From the NCBI GenBank assembly GCA_028718525.1, contig JAQULP010000006.1, forward strand, positions 40,458 to 104,457: a stretch of 64,000 bases of DNA, written 5' to 3'. Both the position numbers and the translations under genes were made by a program. The notes under the pieces are model-generated. The model was not told the DNA's origin, did no database searches, and saw only the letters and a program-made list of their open reading frames with translations. This document shows, in pieces, positions 28,372-39,013 of this stretch. Positions within the stretch are counted from its first letter, which is position 1. Each line of letters starts with the position of its first letter. The DNA comes from Sulfuricurvum sp. GTDB taxonomy: Bacteria; Campylobacterota; Campylobacteria; Campylobacterales; Sulfurimonadaceae.

Positions 28372-30079
28372 TATATCGTTGACGTTTTGCCTCTTTTATT
28401 TTACGGATATCTACCAGAATATATCCGTCGATACAATTGTTAAATTCGGTATCAATTCCAAAGTCCATAAATTCTACTCCTCCCTCTTCACATAATTCAC
28501 TGTATTGTTTATAGAGGGTAGGCACCGAAACGTCAAGTGCTTTTAAATAGTCTTTGAGACGTTTAAAGTCCTCCGTATAATTGTCGCCGACAAACAGTGT
28601 TTTAAATTCGTTTTGAACATATTCCGATAGGTGAAACGGCGATTTGGCTCTAACCATTGTATGTTCGGAACCAAAATAGAGCGTATAGAAATAGACCAAA
28701 GCTTCTTGGGCATGTTTAGGGAAACTGCCGGATATACTGACAGGTCCCATCATGTATTTAATTTGAGGATTATGACTCAGATAGGCACCGATCCCTTGCC
28801 ATAAATAATCAAGTGCTCTGCTTCCCCAATATTTCGGCTGAACAAAACTGCGTCCCAGTTCAATGGCATCTTCCAAGATGGGTTCGAATTTTTCACACAT
28901 ATCGCACAAATCGGACATATATAACCCTTCTTGTCCCAACCAAGAAAGGATCCATCCGCATTCACCGATACGATAGGCTCCGGCTATCTCCAATTCTTCA
29001 TCGTCCCATAAAACCAGATGATGATAGTAGCGGTCATAATTGTCGATATCGCGTGCATTGCCGCTCCCTTCACCCACTTTACGAAAAGAATATTCACGGA
29101 GCCGTCCTATCTCATTAAGAATATTGGGACCGTTTTCATGTTCAATCAGATAAATCTGTTTGTTGTCGCTTGTTAATCCCAGCAGTTCACCTTTTCGTAA
29201 TTCCGATCGCAATTCCTGGCGCGATACCGGGTGGGCAATAGAACATTCGGTAGGGTAGATCCCTTTTTTCCCTTTGGCAATACGAAGCATATGTTTTCTA
29301 AACATTCGTGCATGTCTTTTTTCCGTAAGATTAAAATCACTCAATGCTTTGATATTGACCATTTCACCAATCGTAAAATCAAATACCCGGTTACGGGAAC
29401 AAAAAATTTCGTGACTTAGAAGCAATGCCCCCAACGGTTTATAAATCCATGATGCCGCATAAAACAACGGGCTGTTTTTCCCTTTGATATGGATTGGGAG
29501 GATAGGTGTGGCATTGCGCTTGGCAAACTTTATAAATCCCCCTTTCCATATCCCTTCTTTGATACCGAACAGTCCGGCACGCGAAACTTCTCCCGAAGGG
29601 AAAAAGATAACTACCCCTTCTGATTGCAAAGCATTGTCAATTTGACGTAACGCATGTTTGGAAACTCTGTCATTGAAATTATCGACACCGATGATAAACT
29701 CTTTGAGCTGGGTAATTTCGCTTAGCATCCTATTCGCAACTATTTTTACTTTTTTATCCTGACGTACATTGCACACCATCTGTATCAAGCATAATGCGTC
29801 CAATGCCCCCAACGGATGATTAGCGACAATAATCACTTTCCCCATTGTCGGAATATTTTCAATTTGTCGATGAATGGTTTTATAGGAGACATTTAAATAT
29901 TGCAAAACCGCATCAATAAATTCAAGACCGGTTTTCTCCTGATGTATTTCCATAAAACGGTTAATCGATTTCTCGTGAAGAAGTATTCGGGCCAATCCCA
30001 CAATCGTTTTATTCACCGGGGATGGATAACGAAAAATAGCCGGATGTTCTTTTCGTAAAATTAATTCTGCATTGACCAT
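28355..30079 (-). CDS. OlsF-like bifunctional ornithine-lipid acyltransferase (PlsC + OlsB/GNAT domains)
   Basis: The start is placed at the ATG at 30079 (MVNAELILRKEHPA) with AAAGGG upstream; the track start at 30154 adds 25 residues without support. Residues about 60-270 form a PlsC-type acyltransferase with the HX4D motif NHPLGALD (near 88-94) and FPSGEVSRAG (near 160). The C-terminal half resembles OlsB/hemolysin-type GNAT N-acyltransferases (LREYSFRKVGEGSG, AIELGRSFVQPKYWGSRALDYLWQGIGAYL, MMGPVSISGSF). This order, O-acyltransferase then N-acyltransferase, is that of OlsF, which makes ornithine lipid. Ornithine lipids replace phospholipids under phosphate starvation in many bacteria; here the link to phosphate is inference. 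No PHO-like box was noted before it. Confidence 0.78.
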   Translation of the reverse strand: MVNAELILRKEHPAIFRYPSPVNKTIVGLARILLHEKSINRFMEIHQEKTGLEFIDAVLQYLNVSYKTIHRQIENIPTMGKVIIVANHPLGALDALCLIQMVCNVRQDKKVKIVANRMLSEITQLKEFIIGVDNFNDRVSKHALRQIDNALQSEGVVIFFPSGEVSRAGLFGIKEGIWKGGFIKFAKRNATPILPIHIKGKNSPLFYAASWIYKPLGALLLSHEIFCSRNRVFDFTIGEMVNIKALSDFNLTEKRHARMFRKHMLRIAKGKKGIYPTECSIAHPVSRQELRSELRKGELLGLTSDNKQIYLIEHENGPNILNEIGRLREYSFRKVGEGSGNARDIDNYDRYYHHLVLWDDEELEIAGAYRIGECGWILSWLGQEGLYMSDLCDMCEKFEPILEDAIELGRSFVQPKYWGSRALDYLWQGIGAYLSHNPQIKYMMGPVSISGSFPKHAQEALVYFYTLYFGSEHTMVRAKSPFHLSEYVQNEFKTLFVGDNYTEDFKRLKDYLKALDVSVPTLYKQYSELCEEGGVEFMDFGIDTEFNNCIDGYILVDIRKIKEAKRQRYIRGDD

Positions 30080-30216
30080 ATGATAACCCTTTGAGTAAGG
30101 TAGACAATTATTCATATACCTTATTTTTGAAACAGTAAATAAATCACGTTTCAATGAGATTACCTTAGGATTACCGGGCGATTACATTCTTGTAAAATAA
30201 AAAAAATATCCATTGA

Positions 30217-30425
30217 TGTGAATAACTTTTTTAAACATCCTGATTAACAATATAGATTACAATTAAAATCGTTGAAAGTCCCTAAAATAGGGGGTTTAAA
30301 CATGGTTAAAGAAAGACGGTTTCAGGATTATTTTATATAAAAAAATTCTGAAATAAGTAAAAACAAGAGCCCTGATTATGAAAAATAGGAACTTACTTAT
30401 TCACAATACACTCACAGTGTGAATA
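30217..30425. promoter_or_regulatory. Distal DnaA-box cluster (oriC1 part)
   Basis: TTATTCACA-type boxes are seen at 30217-30225 (minus strand, TGTGAATAA) and 30397-30405 (plus). A one-mismatch box lies at 30418-30426 (minus) within TCACAGTGTGA. This agrees with the campylobacterial DnaA-box core ATTCAC. The spacing and the AT-rich surroundings suggest a loaded origin region. Confidence 0.55.
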
Positions 30426-30565
30426 TTACACACTTAGAAAAAAAATTTGCAGTTTTTTAAATATTCAGAAATGTTTTAGATGCTTAACACAAATCAACAC
30501 TTAATCTGAGGATCAACCAAAAATTATTAAGCGTCTCTAAGACTCTTTAGATACACTTACATTCT

Positions 30566-30596
30566 AAACGGCTTTCCTGGTGTGTCAGCCGTTTTT
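30566..30596 (+). terminator. Rho-independent terminator, plus-strand orientation
   Basis: AAACGGCT and AGCCGTTT form a perfect 8-bp stem with a 13-nt loop, followed by TTT on the plus strand. The stop of ruvC is 29 bp to the right on the minus strand, but the T-run is on the plus side. No annotated plus-strand gene ends here, so either ruvC uses it in reverse (A-run side) or a plus-strand RNA stops here. Confidence 0.6.
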
Positions 30597-30624
30597 ATGC
30601 TCCGCTTCTTACCCACTGCAAAAA

Positions 30625-31134
30625 TCAAACCTTTTTTAAACCCGTTTTATTTTGCTGATTCAACTCGAGCTTCACCCTTTGAGCATGGGCGATAGCAACC
30701 GCCATCGCATCGGTGATGTCAAGAGGCTTGATCTCTTTTGTTATTCCTAAAATCTGTTTGACCATAAACGCTACCTGCTCTTTAGCCGCTTTCGCTTTTC
30801 CCGTTAGCGCTTTTTTTACCTGCAAGGGTGTGTATTCGGCAAACATCCCATACTCCTGCAAAAGTTTTAACATGATTGCTCCCCGAAATTGTGCAAGTTT
30901 CAATACGGTTTTAGGATTGTGGGCATAAAAAATATCTTCCATAGCTACTTCATCGATTTTATGCACGTGGAACAATTGTTCAATCGCTTCAGCCACTTGG
31001 GGAATTTGATATTGGAGGGTTTCACTTTTAATTTTTATGAGTCCCGCTTCAATCAGGCGCAATTTTTGTCCCTCTATCGCTACTATGGCATATCCGCAAT
31101 TTCGCGTTCCCGGATCTATCCCTAAAATATTCAT
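30625..31134 (-). CDS. ruvC: Holliday junction resolvase RuvC
   Basis: RuvC cuts Holliday junctions at the end of recombination. The acidic active site is visible: [14 protein letters not shown] (first Asp), [22 protein letters not shown] (Glu) and [13 protein letters not shown] (C-terminal Asp). Length of 169 residues is typical. It is divergent from dnaA, and ruvC upstream of dnaA is a known campylobacterial origin arrangement. The 109-bp gap between them carries DnaA boxes. Confidence 0.95.
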   Translation of the reverse strand: MNILGIDPGTRNCGYAIVAIEGQKLRLIEAGLIKIKSETLQYQIPQVAEAIEQLFHVHKIDEVAMEDIFYAHNPKTVLKLAQFRGAIMLKLLQEYGMFAEYTPLQVKKALTGKAKAAKEQVAFMVKQILGITKEIKPLDITDAMAVAIAHAQRVKLELNQQNKTGLKKV

Positions 31135-31142
31135 ATTTTTCC

Positions 31143-31229
31143 CTATTCACATCGGTGAATATATTTATTCACCTCTTCTTTGAGGCTAATTATAGGCAAA
31201 TATTGCTATTATTCACATCACTATTCACA
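31143..31229. promoter_or_regulatory. Proximal DnaA-box cluster in the ruvC-dnaA gap (oriC1)
   Basis: Five ATTCAC-core boxes lie in 87 bp: CTATTCACA (31143), a minus-strand ATATTCACC (31154-31162), TTATTCACC (31165), TTATTCACA (31209) and CTATTCACA (31221). They sit directly before the dnaA start and probably serve both origin function and dnaA autoregulation. Box sequence and location match the established upstream half of the bipartite Helicobacter origin. Confidence 0.8.
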
Positions 31230-31243
31230 GGGTAAGGGAAAAG

Positions 31244-32572
31244 ATGAATTCAATCGGAAAGCAAGTTTTAAATGCTCTCAAGGGGGAGATTAATGAAATC
31301 GATTACCAGCGCTACATTAAACAACTCACTTATGATGAGAGTGAATCCAAAAGTAATTTAGCCATTTTTCGTGCTCCCAATCCATTAATCGCTAATTGGG
31401 TCCGGACAAAATTTGCGGATAAAATTGCCCACCTTTTTGAAATTAAAACCAATGTTAAACCGACCGTATCCATTTTGGTTCAATCATCATCGGCTCCCGT
31501 TTCGGCACAAAACCCTTCCGTACCGGCCAATACGGAACGTCCAAGCGGCTCACTCCTTAATCCCTCATTCACCTTTCAAAACTTTGTCGTGGGGGATTCC
31601 AATAATTTTGCATTTATCGCCGCGAAAAACGTGAGCGAAAAACCGGGAGTCGTATACAACCCCCTCTTTATTTACGGCGGTGTAGGATTGGGGAAAACCC
31701 ACTTGATGCAATCGGTTGGAAATGTGATGCTTTCTCAGGGAAAAACCGTCATCTATACCTCGGTAGAACAATTTTTAAACGACTTTACCCGCCACCTGAG
31801 CAATCGGACGATGGACCGTTTTAAAGACAAATACCGCAAGTGTGATTTGCTACTGATCGATGATATTCAGTTTTTAAGCAATAAAAACCAGATTCAAGAG
31901 GAATTTTTTCATACGTTTGATGCATTGCGTAATGAAAACAAGCAAATTATTATCACCTCCGATAAGCCTCCCAAAAAAATCGGAGGGCTTGAAGAGCGGT
32001 TAAAAAGCCGTTTTGAATCCGGCCTTGTAGCCGATATCCAGCCTCCTGAACTCGAAACCAAAATTGAGATCATCAAGAAAAAGTGTGAAATCAACCGTGT
32101 TAAACTCGATCGCGAAGTTATCAATTACGTTGCAACGATTATTGAAAACAATACCCGCGAAATCGAAGGGATCCTCTCAAAACTCAATGCCTATTCACAA
32201 CTCATGGGGGTTGATATCACTATCGAATTTGCCCGAAATGTTCTCAAAGAACAAATGGCCGAAAAACGGAGCAATATCACGACCGACCTTATAATGGATA
32301 CCGTGGCCAAAGAGCTCAATATCAAACCGAGTGAAATACGTTCCAAAAGCCGGAACAGCAATATCGTATACGCAAGACGAATCGCTATTTATCTCTCACG
32401 ATCCCTCACACCCAACTCGATGCCTCAACTGGCCCAATATTTTGGAATGAAAGATCATACCGCCGTTAGTCATACCATGAAGAAAATCCAGGAACTCATG
32501 AAAAATGACGAAGATTTTCGGGTTAAAGTTGAAGAGCTCTCCAATAAAGTCTCTATCGCGACTCCTGAATAA
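31244..32572 (+). CDS. dnaA: Chromosomal replication initiator protein DnaA
   Basis: DnaA binds origin boxes and melts DNA. N-terminal domain I, a Ser/Pro-rich linker (residues ~85-105, SSSAPVSAQNPSVPANTERPSG), AAA+ domain with Walker A GGVGLGKTHLM and Walker B LLLIDDIQFL, and domain IV with the box-recognition signature DHTAVSHTMKKI are all present. The 442-residue length is usual for Campylobacterota. It begins at ATG 31244 after AAGGGAAAAG. The gene is flanked on both sides by DnaA boxes. Confidence 0.97.
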   Translation: MNSIGKQVLNALKGEINEIDYQRYIKQLTYDESESKSNLAIFRAPNPLIANWVRTKFADKIAHLFEIKTNVKPTVSILVQSSSAPVSAQNPSVPANTERPSGSLLNPSFTFQNFVVGDSNNFAFIAAKNVSEKPGVVYNPLFIYGGVGLGKTHLMQSVGNVMLSQGKTVIYTSVEQFLNDFTRHLSNRTMDRFKDKYRKCDLLLIDDIQFLSNKNQIQEEFFHTFDALRNENKQIIITSDKPPKKIGGLEERLKSRFESGLVADIQPPELETKIEIIKKKCEINRVKLDREVINYVATIIENNTREIEGILSKLNAYSQLMGVDITIEFARNVLKEQMAEKRSNITTDLIMDTVAKELNIKPSEIRSKSRNSNIVYARRIAIYLSRSLTPNSMPQLAQYFGMKDHTAVSHTMKKIQELMKNDEDFRVKVEELSNKVSIATPE

Positions 32573-32620
32573 TATTTTCTGTTTGTAAAGCCGATTTAAA
32601 AAAGCTATAATTCGTACTAA

Positions 32621-32750
32621 GTGAATAGATGTGAATGAAAAAGAATCGGTTCATCACATCGCTAAAGCAGGAGAGAAGGGTGTTTGGGGTCTGTTTTCAC
32701 CCATTCACACCCCCTTATTACTAACTACTACAATTAATGCTATTAAATAT
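32621..32750. promoter_or_regulatory. Downstream origin half (oriC2) with DnaA boxes, GC cluster, DnaA-trios and AT-rich unwinding region
   Basis: The dnaA-dnaN gap holds boxes with an ATTCAC core at 32621-32628 (minus, CTATTCAC), 32630-32638 (minus, TCATTCACA) and 32702-32709 (plus). The last box is followed directly by a C-rich run (CCCCC) and then TTATTACTAACTACTA (32715-32730). The complement reads as 3'-AAT-AAT-GAT-T-GAT-GAT, the DnaA-trio pattern. AT-rich DNA (AATTAATGCTATTAAATAT) follows. This order is that of the basal unwinding element described for bacterial origins, and it makes this the likely opening site. Confidence 0.72.
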
Positions 32751-32764
32751 AAAAGGAGTCTTTT

Positions 32765-33832
32765 ATGAAAATTACCGTTGAGAAGTCGGTTTTAGAAAAT
32801 ATTCTTCTACACCTTCAACCTTTTTTAGAAAAAAAAGATACATCCCAAATAACCTCTCATATATTTCTAAGCACGGATGGAAGAACCCTTACAGCCAAAG
32901 CTACCGATTATGAGATCGGATTGGTTATACAAACCAACTCGGTAAGTGTAGATGAACCGGGATCTCTAACGGCTAACGGTAAAAAACTCCTTGATATTAT
33001 CCGTATTCTCAAAGATGAGGAGATTGATTTAACGCTCGACAAAGATACTCTTCACATTCATCAAAAACGTTCAAATTTTAAACTCCCTACCTACAAAAGT
33101 TCCGAATTTCCATCATTCCCGACAACTGACGGAAAACCCAATATCATTATCAATTCCCATGTTTTAATTGAATCCCTTAAAAAAATAACGCCTGCAGCCG
33201 ATACCAATAATCCGAAATTTGAATTAAACGGTGCGCTTATCGATATTAAAAGCAATCAGATCAATTTTGTGGCTACCGATACCCGTCGTTTGGCATTGGT
33301 TCACATCGACAGCCAAAATGATGCAGAACTTTCAATCATTGTCCCTAAAAAAGCAATTATTGAAATTCAAAAACTTTTTAACGACAATATTGAGATCTAT
33401 TACGACAATACCCATCTCATTATCAAATCCGATGATTCACTTTTCTATACCAAACTGATCAACGGCAAATTCCCGGATTACAACCGTATTATCCCAAGAG
33501 AAGCACATCGTACGATTCAATTGCCGAAAAGCGCCATAGTGACGGCGATCAAACAAATTACGACGATCTCCAATGATTTGAAACTCACATTCCAAAAAGA
33601 TGCTATCCTTTTTGAGAGTTTAAGCGATGATAATATTGAGGCTAAAACAGCGGTAGAAATTGAAAACGGATTCGACACACCATTTATTCTCGCTATCAAC
33701 AGCCGTTATATCTTAGATTTTTTATCTCAAGTCAACAGCACTGAATTTACCCTCGAAGCAAATGAATCAAATCAGCCATTTGTAATCAAAGATGCAAATT
33801 TTAAAACGATCGTTATGCCGATCGTTATCTAA
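32765..33832 (+). CDS. dnaN: DNA polymerase III beta subunit (sliding clamp)
   Basis: The clamp encircles DNA and holds polymerase III. The 355-residue protein has the three-domain clamp pattern (MKITVEKSVLENILLHLQPFLEKK..., FVATDTRRLALVHID, and a C-terminus ending FKTIVMPIVI, where the conserved hydrophobic pocket lies). The start follows AAAAGGAG. It is downstream of oriC2 and ends with a strong terminator. Confidence 0.96.
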   Translation: MKITVEKSVLENILLHLQPFLEKKDTSQITSHIFLSTDGRTLTAKATDYEIGLVIQTNSVSVDEPGSLTANGKKLLDIIRILKDEEIDLTLDKDTLHIHQKRSNFKLPTYKSSEFPSFPTTDGKPNIIINSHVLIESLKKITPAADTNNPKFELNGALIDIKSNQINFVATDTRRLALVHIDSQNDAELSIIVPKKAIIEIQKLFNDNIEIYYDNTHLIIKSDDSLFYTKLINGKFPDYNRIIPREAHRTIQLPKSAIVTAIKQITTISNDLKLTFQKDAILFESLSDDNIEAKTAVEIENGFDTPFILAINSRYILDFLSQVNSTEFTLEANESNQPFVIKDANFKTIVMPIVI

Positions 33833-33845
33833 ATTTATTTCTCCG

Positions 33846-33877
33846 TTCACCCTGAGCTTTGTCAAAGGGTGAATTTT
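33846..33877 (+). terminator. Rho-independent terminator after dnaN
   Basis: TTCACCCT and AGGGTGAA form an 8-bp stem with a 12-nt loop, followed by TTTT. It lies 14 bp past the dnaN stop and separates dnaN from the inserted gene pair. Confidence 0.75.
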
Positions 33878-33973
33878 CTCCAATAAACTTTTAAATCCAT
33901 TATCTTCAGTCAGTTTTAGTATAATTTTTAATAACCAAAAAATATCAATAATTAATTTAAATATGGAGATTTA

Positions 33974-34912
33974 ATGTTCAATGGCATAAAAGATTCGATA
34001 AAAGCTAAACTTTATGATTTTGCTTATACACCGTTTATGAGTTCGTATGTCATATCGTGGATATTATTTAATCATAAATATTTACTTGTTTATTTTAGTG
34101 GGAGCACCCTTGATAATAAACTTCAGTATTTGGAAAAATGTCATATAGAATTTTTGTTTCCACTGTATATTGCATTGATTTATGTCTTTATCTATCCTGC
34201 ATTAGCACTGATATTTTATTATGCAACACTTTGGTATAACAAACAATCTATGGCGATTAAACAGCGTATTGAAGATGAAACCCCAGTAACGCAGGAACAA
34301 GCTCGTGAACTTAAACATGAACATTATAAGTTAGCTGATGAACGAGATAAAGCACTCGATAAACTCAAAGAGAAGGAAAAAGAACATACTGAAGTTTTAG
34401 AAAATGCTCTTAAACCTTTACAAAATGAAATTGAAGCCTATAAAGTTGCCGCTAATGTTTCAAATACAATGATTGATTCTTTAAAAGCTGAAAGAGAAGA
34501 TATGATAATGCAACATGATACAGCAACAAATACTTACAAAAAAACAATTAGTGAACTTGAGCAACAAATTACTAATTTGAAATTACCAGCATATGTCGTA
34601 GCTAATGACCCAGTAATATTAAAAGAACCCATAAAAAATATTCCTATTCCATTAGCTTCAACACCAAAAGAAGATGATCGAACAAAAATTTTGAGATTTT
34701 TTTATGAAAGTAACTATAAAACTAAATTACGTAGTAATGTTCTTGATGCTATTGTTGATACAACCAAAATGGCACGACCAAAAGCTACAATTATCTTAGC
34801 TGATTTAATCAAAGAAAATATTTTACTTTCCGATCAATATGATTATATTTCGATTACAGATATTGGCAATAAAACGCTACTAAATTTATTTGATAAATCA
34901 ATCGAAATTTAG
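33974..34912 (+). CDS. Membrane/coiled-coil protein of AlbA_2 module A (unknown)
   Basis: I do not recognise a named family. The 312-residue protein begins MFNGIKDSIKAKLYDFAYTPFMSSYVISWILFNHKY. It has two membrane segments (about residues 23-45 and 62-88), then a long charged coiled coil (about 95-205) and a C-terminal winged-helix-like segment (RTKILRFFYESNYKTKLRSNVLDAIVDTTKMARPKATIILADLIKE). It could sense a signal at the membrane and pass it on. It is AT-richer than dnaN and gyrB and starts an inserted two-gene operon: the next gene begins 10 bp after its stop. Function is unknown; a partnership with the next gene is inferred from spacing. Confidence 0.7.
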   Translation: MFNGIKDSIKAKLYDFAYTPFMSSYVISWILFNHKYLLVYFSGSTLDNKLQYLEKCHIEFLFPLYIALIYVFIYPALALIFYYATLWYNKQSMAIKQRIEDETPVTQEQARELKHEHYKLADERDKALDKLKEKEKEHTEVLENALKPLQNEIEAYKVAANVSNTMIDSLKAEREDMIMQHDTATNTYKKTISELEQQITNLKLPAYVVANDPVILKEPIKNIPIPLASTPKEDDRTKILRFFYESNYKTKLRSNVLDAIVDTTKMARPKATIILADLIKENILLSDQYDYISITDIGNKTLLNLFDKSIEI

Positions 34913-34922
34913 AGAGATGTTG

Positions 34923-36593
34923 ATGACAAACGCAGAACTGCAAAATTTATTTAATACTCTTCTCTTTCAACCTGAAAATGAAATTGTTGAGTTCAAAGAA
35001 GCAAAAAATACTTATGATTTTTCAAAGCTTGGTAAATATTTTTCAGCTCTTTCCAACGAAGCCAATTTACACGGACAATCTTATGCGTGGCTTATTTTTG
35101 GGGTTATTGATAAAACACGAGAAATTATTGGATCAAATTTCCGTTTACAGCGTTCTGATTTAGACAGTCTCAAAGGTGGAATTGCCAATAAAACAACAGG
35201 CAGAATCACATTTATTGAAATTTACGAGCTAATTGTAAATAACAAACGAATTGTGATGTTTCAAATACCTGCTGCGCCTAAAGGTTTACCAATAGCCTTT
35301 GATGGTCATTATTACGGTCGGGATGGTGAAGAACTATTTGCCCTCAATTTAGAAGAGATTGAACGTATTCGATCACAAGCTACACAGGAAGATTGGAGTG
35401 CTGCTATCGTTGAAAATGCAACTTTTGAGGATTTAGATGATGATGCACTACAAGTCGCTCGGCAAAAGTTCAAAGAAAAACATATCAAAGATAAATATTA
35501 TGACCAAATTGATAGTTGGACAATAGAACAGCTTTTGGATAAAGCTAAGGTAACTGTAGGAGGGAAAATTACCCGTGCTGCTTTGTTGCTGTTAGGCAAT
35601 GCAGGTGCAGTTCATAAACTTTCTCCTCACCCCGCTCAAATTACATGGAAATTGGAAACTGAAGAGCGTGCGTATGAACATTTCAATCCACCTTTTTTGC
35701 TAACGACTACAAAAGTTTATCAACAGATCCGTAATATCAAACAAAAACTTTTTCCACGCAATCAATTGATTGCCACTGAGGTTATGAAATACGATAACCG
35801 TGTTGTCCTTGAAGCTTTGCACAACTGCCTTGCTCATCAAGATTATTTACAAAATGGGCGTATCCTTGTAACAGAAAGAGTAGATCGTTTGATTTTCGAA
35901 AATGCTGGTGGTTTTTTCGAAGGAGTCGCGGAAGATTACTTTACGGGAGAAAAAACACCGGGAAAATATCGTAATCCTTGGTTGGCAAATGCAATGGTAG
36001 AATTGGGGATGATCGATACAATGGGATACGGTATTCATACGATGACCGTTGAACAAAAAAATCGTTTTTTCCCACTCCCTGATTATAGCAAATCGGATAC
36101 GAATAAGGTTGTTTTAGAAATTTTTGGACATTCACTGGATGAAAATTATTCTCTTCTTTTACTGGAAAAAAAGGAACTGGATATCACAACGATCATTTTA
36201 CTGGATCGAGTCCAAAAACGTCTCCCTATCTCTGATGAATCTGCAACCCGTTTAAAGAAAGTGAAACTAATTGAAGGGCGTAAACCGCATTACATCATTG
36301 CTGCTCATATTGCAGAAGTTACAGGACAAAAAGCTGAGTATATAAAAACAAGAGGATTAGATGATCAACATTACAAAGTTTTAATTATTGATTATCTTAA
36401 AAAATTCAAAAAGGCAAATAAAAGCGAACTCACTAATTTCATTTTAGATAAGCTACCTGATATTTTAGATGAGCAACAAAAACAAAATAAGATTAGAAAC
36501 ATTTTATATGCTATGTCTAAAAAGGACAAAACTATCGTGTTTTCTGGGTCTTCTCAAAAAGGCGTATGGATTTTATCAGATAAAAAAATTTAG
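34923..36593 (+). CDS. AlbA_2 / HATPase_c_4-like protein of module A (Schlafen-AlbA family)
   Basis: The start is the ATG at 34923 (MTNAELQNLFNTLL) behind AGAGAG; the track start at 34890 lies in the previous gene. About residues 20-140 look like an AlbA_2 (Schlafen AlbA_2) domain (EIVEFKEAKNTYDFSKLGKYFSALSNEANL). About 260-380 hold an ATPase-like motif, EALHNCLAHQDY, with NAGGFFEG and NAMVELGMIDTMGYGI, as in the HATPase_c_4/RecG-C type of family. The C-terminus (about 440-556) looks like a winged-helix tail. It aligns along its length with the 61433-63106 protein. AlbA_2 domains bind nucleic acid or cleave RNA in some families; here the activity is unknown. AT-rich and located between dnaN and gyrB, it appears acquired. 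Confidence 0.8.
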   Translation: MTNAELQNLFNTLLFQPENEIVEFKEAKNTYDFSKLGKYFSALSNEANLHGQSYAWLIFGVIDKTREIIGSNFRLQRSDLDSLKGGIANKTTGRITFIEIYELIVNNKRIVMFQIPAAPKGLPIAFDGHYYGRDGEELFALNLEEIERIRSQATQEDWSAAIVENATFEDLDDDALQVARQKFKEKHIKDKYYDQIDSWTIEQLLDKAKVTVGGKITRAALLLLGNAGAVHKLSPHPAQITWKLETEERAYEHFNPPFLLTTTKVYQQIRNIKQKLFPRNQLIATEVMKYDNRVVLEALHNCLAHQDYLQNGRILVTERVDRLIFENAGGFFEGVAEDYFTGEKTPGKYRNPWLANAMVELGMIDTMGYGIHTMTVEQKNRFFPLPDYSKSDTNKVVLEIFGHSLDENYSLLLLEKKELDITTIILLDRVQKRLPISDESATRLKKVKLIEGRKPHYIIAAHIAEVTGQKAEYIKTRGLDDQHYKVLIIDYLKKFKKANKSELTNFILDKLPDILDEQQKQNKIRNILYAMSKKDKTIVFSGSSQKGVWILSDKKI

Positions 36594-36626
36594 ACAAGCT
36601 TTGATGACTTTTAGACAAGCTTTTTT
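36590..36626 (+). repeat. Direct repeat TTAGACAAGCTTT x2 at the module A 3' end
   Basis: The 13-mer TTAGACAAGCTTT occurs at 36590-36602 and 36611-36623, a 21-bp period. The first copy spans the gene's stop codon. The two self-complementary AAGCTT words can also pair, and the second is followed by a T-run, so the element may double as a terminator. The heptamer TTAGACA recurs near module B. Confidence 0.65.
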
Positions 36627-36664
36627 AGTAAAACCTTCTTTTTAGTTTAACTACGGTAAAATAA

Positions 36665-39013
<2,349 letters not shown>

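Larger units (their letters stand above)
30080..30624. other. Long AT-rich intergenic region (upstream origin half)
   Basis: This 545-bp gap holds the promoter of the OlsF-like gene on its left and distal DnaA boxes (30217-30425). It also holds a plus-strand-type terminator (30566-30596). A 12-codon ORF (MVKERRFQDYFI, ATG at 30302) follows AGGGGG, but is too short to call. No tRNA was found. Confidence 0.6.

Noticed and set aside
30302-30340. 12-codon ORF MVKERRFQDYFI behind AGGGGG.
   Set aside because: Too short and in very AT-rich DNA to call without transcript evidence.
36590-36626. Considered TTAGACA repeats to be a short CRISPR-like array.
   Set aside because: There are only two copies with an 8-bp spacer and no further units; not CRISPR.
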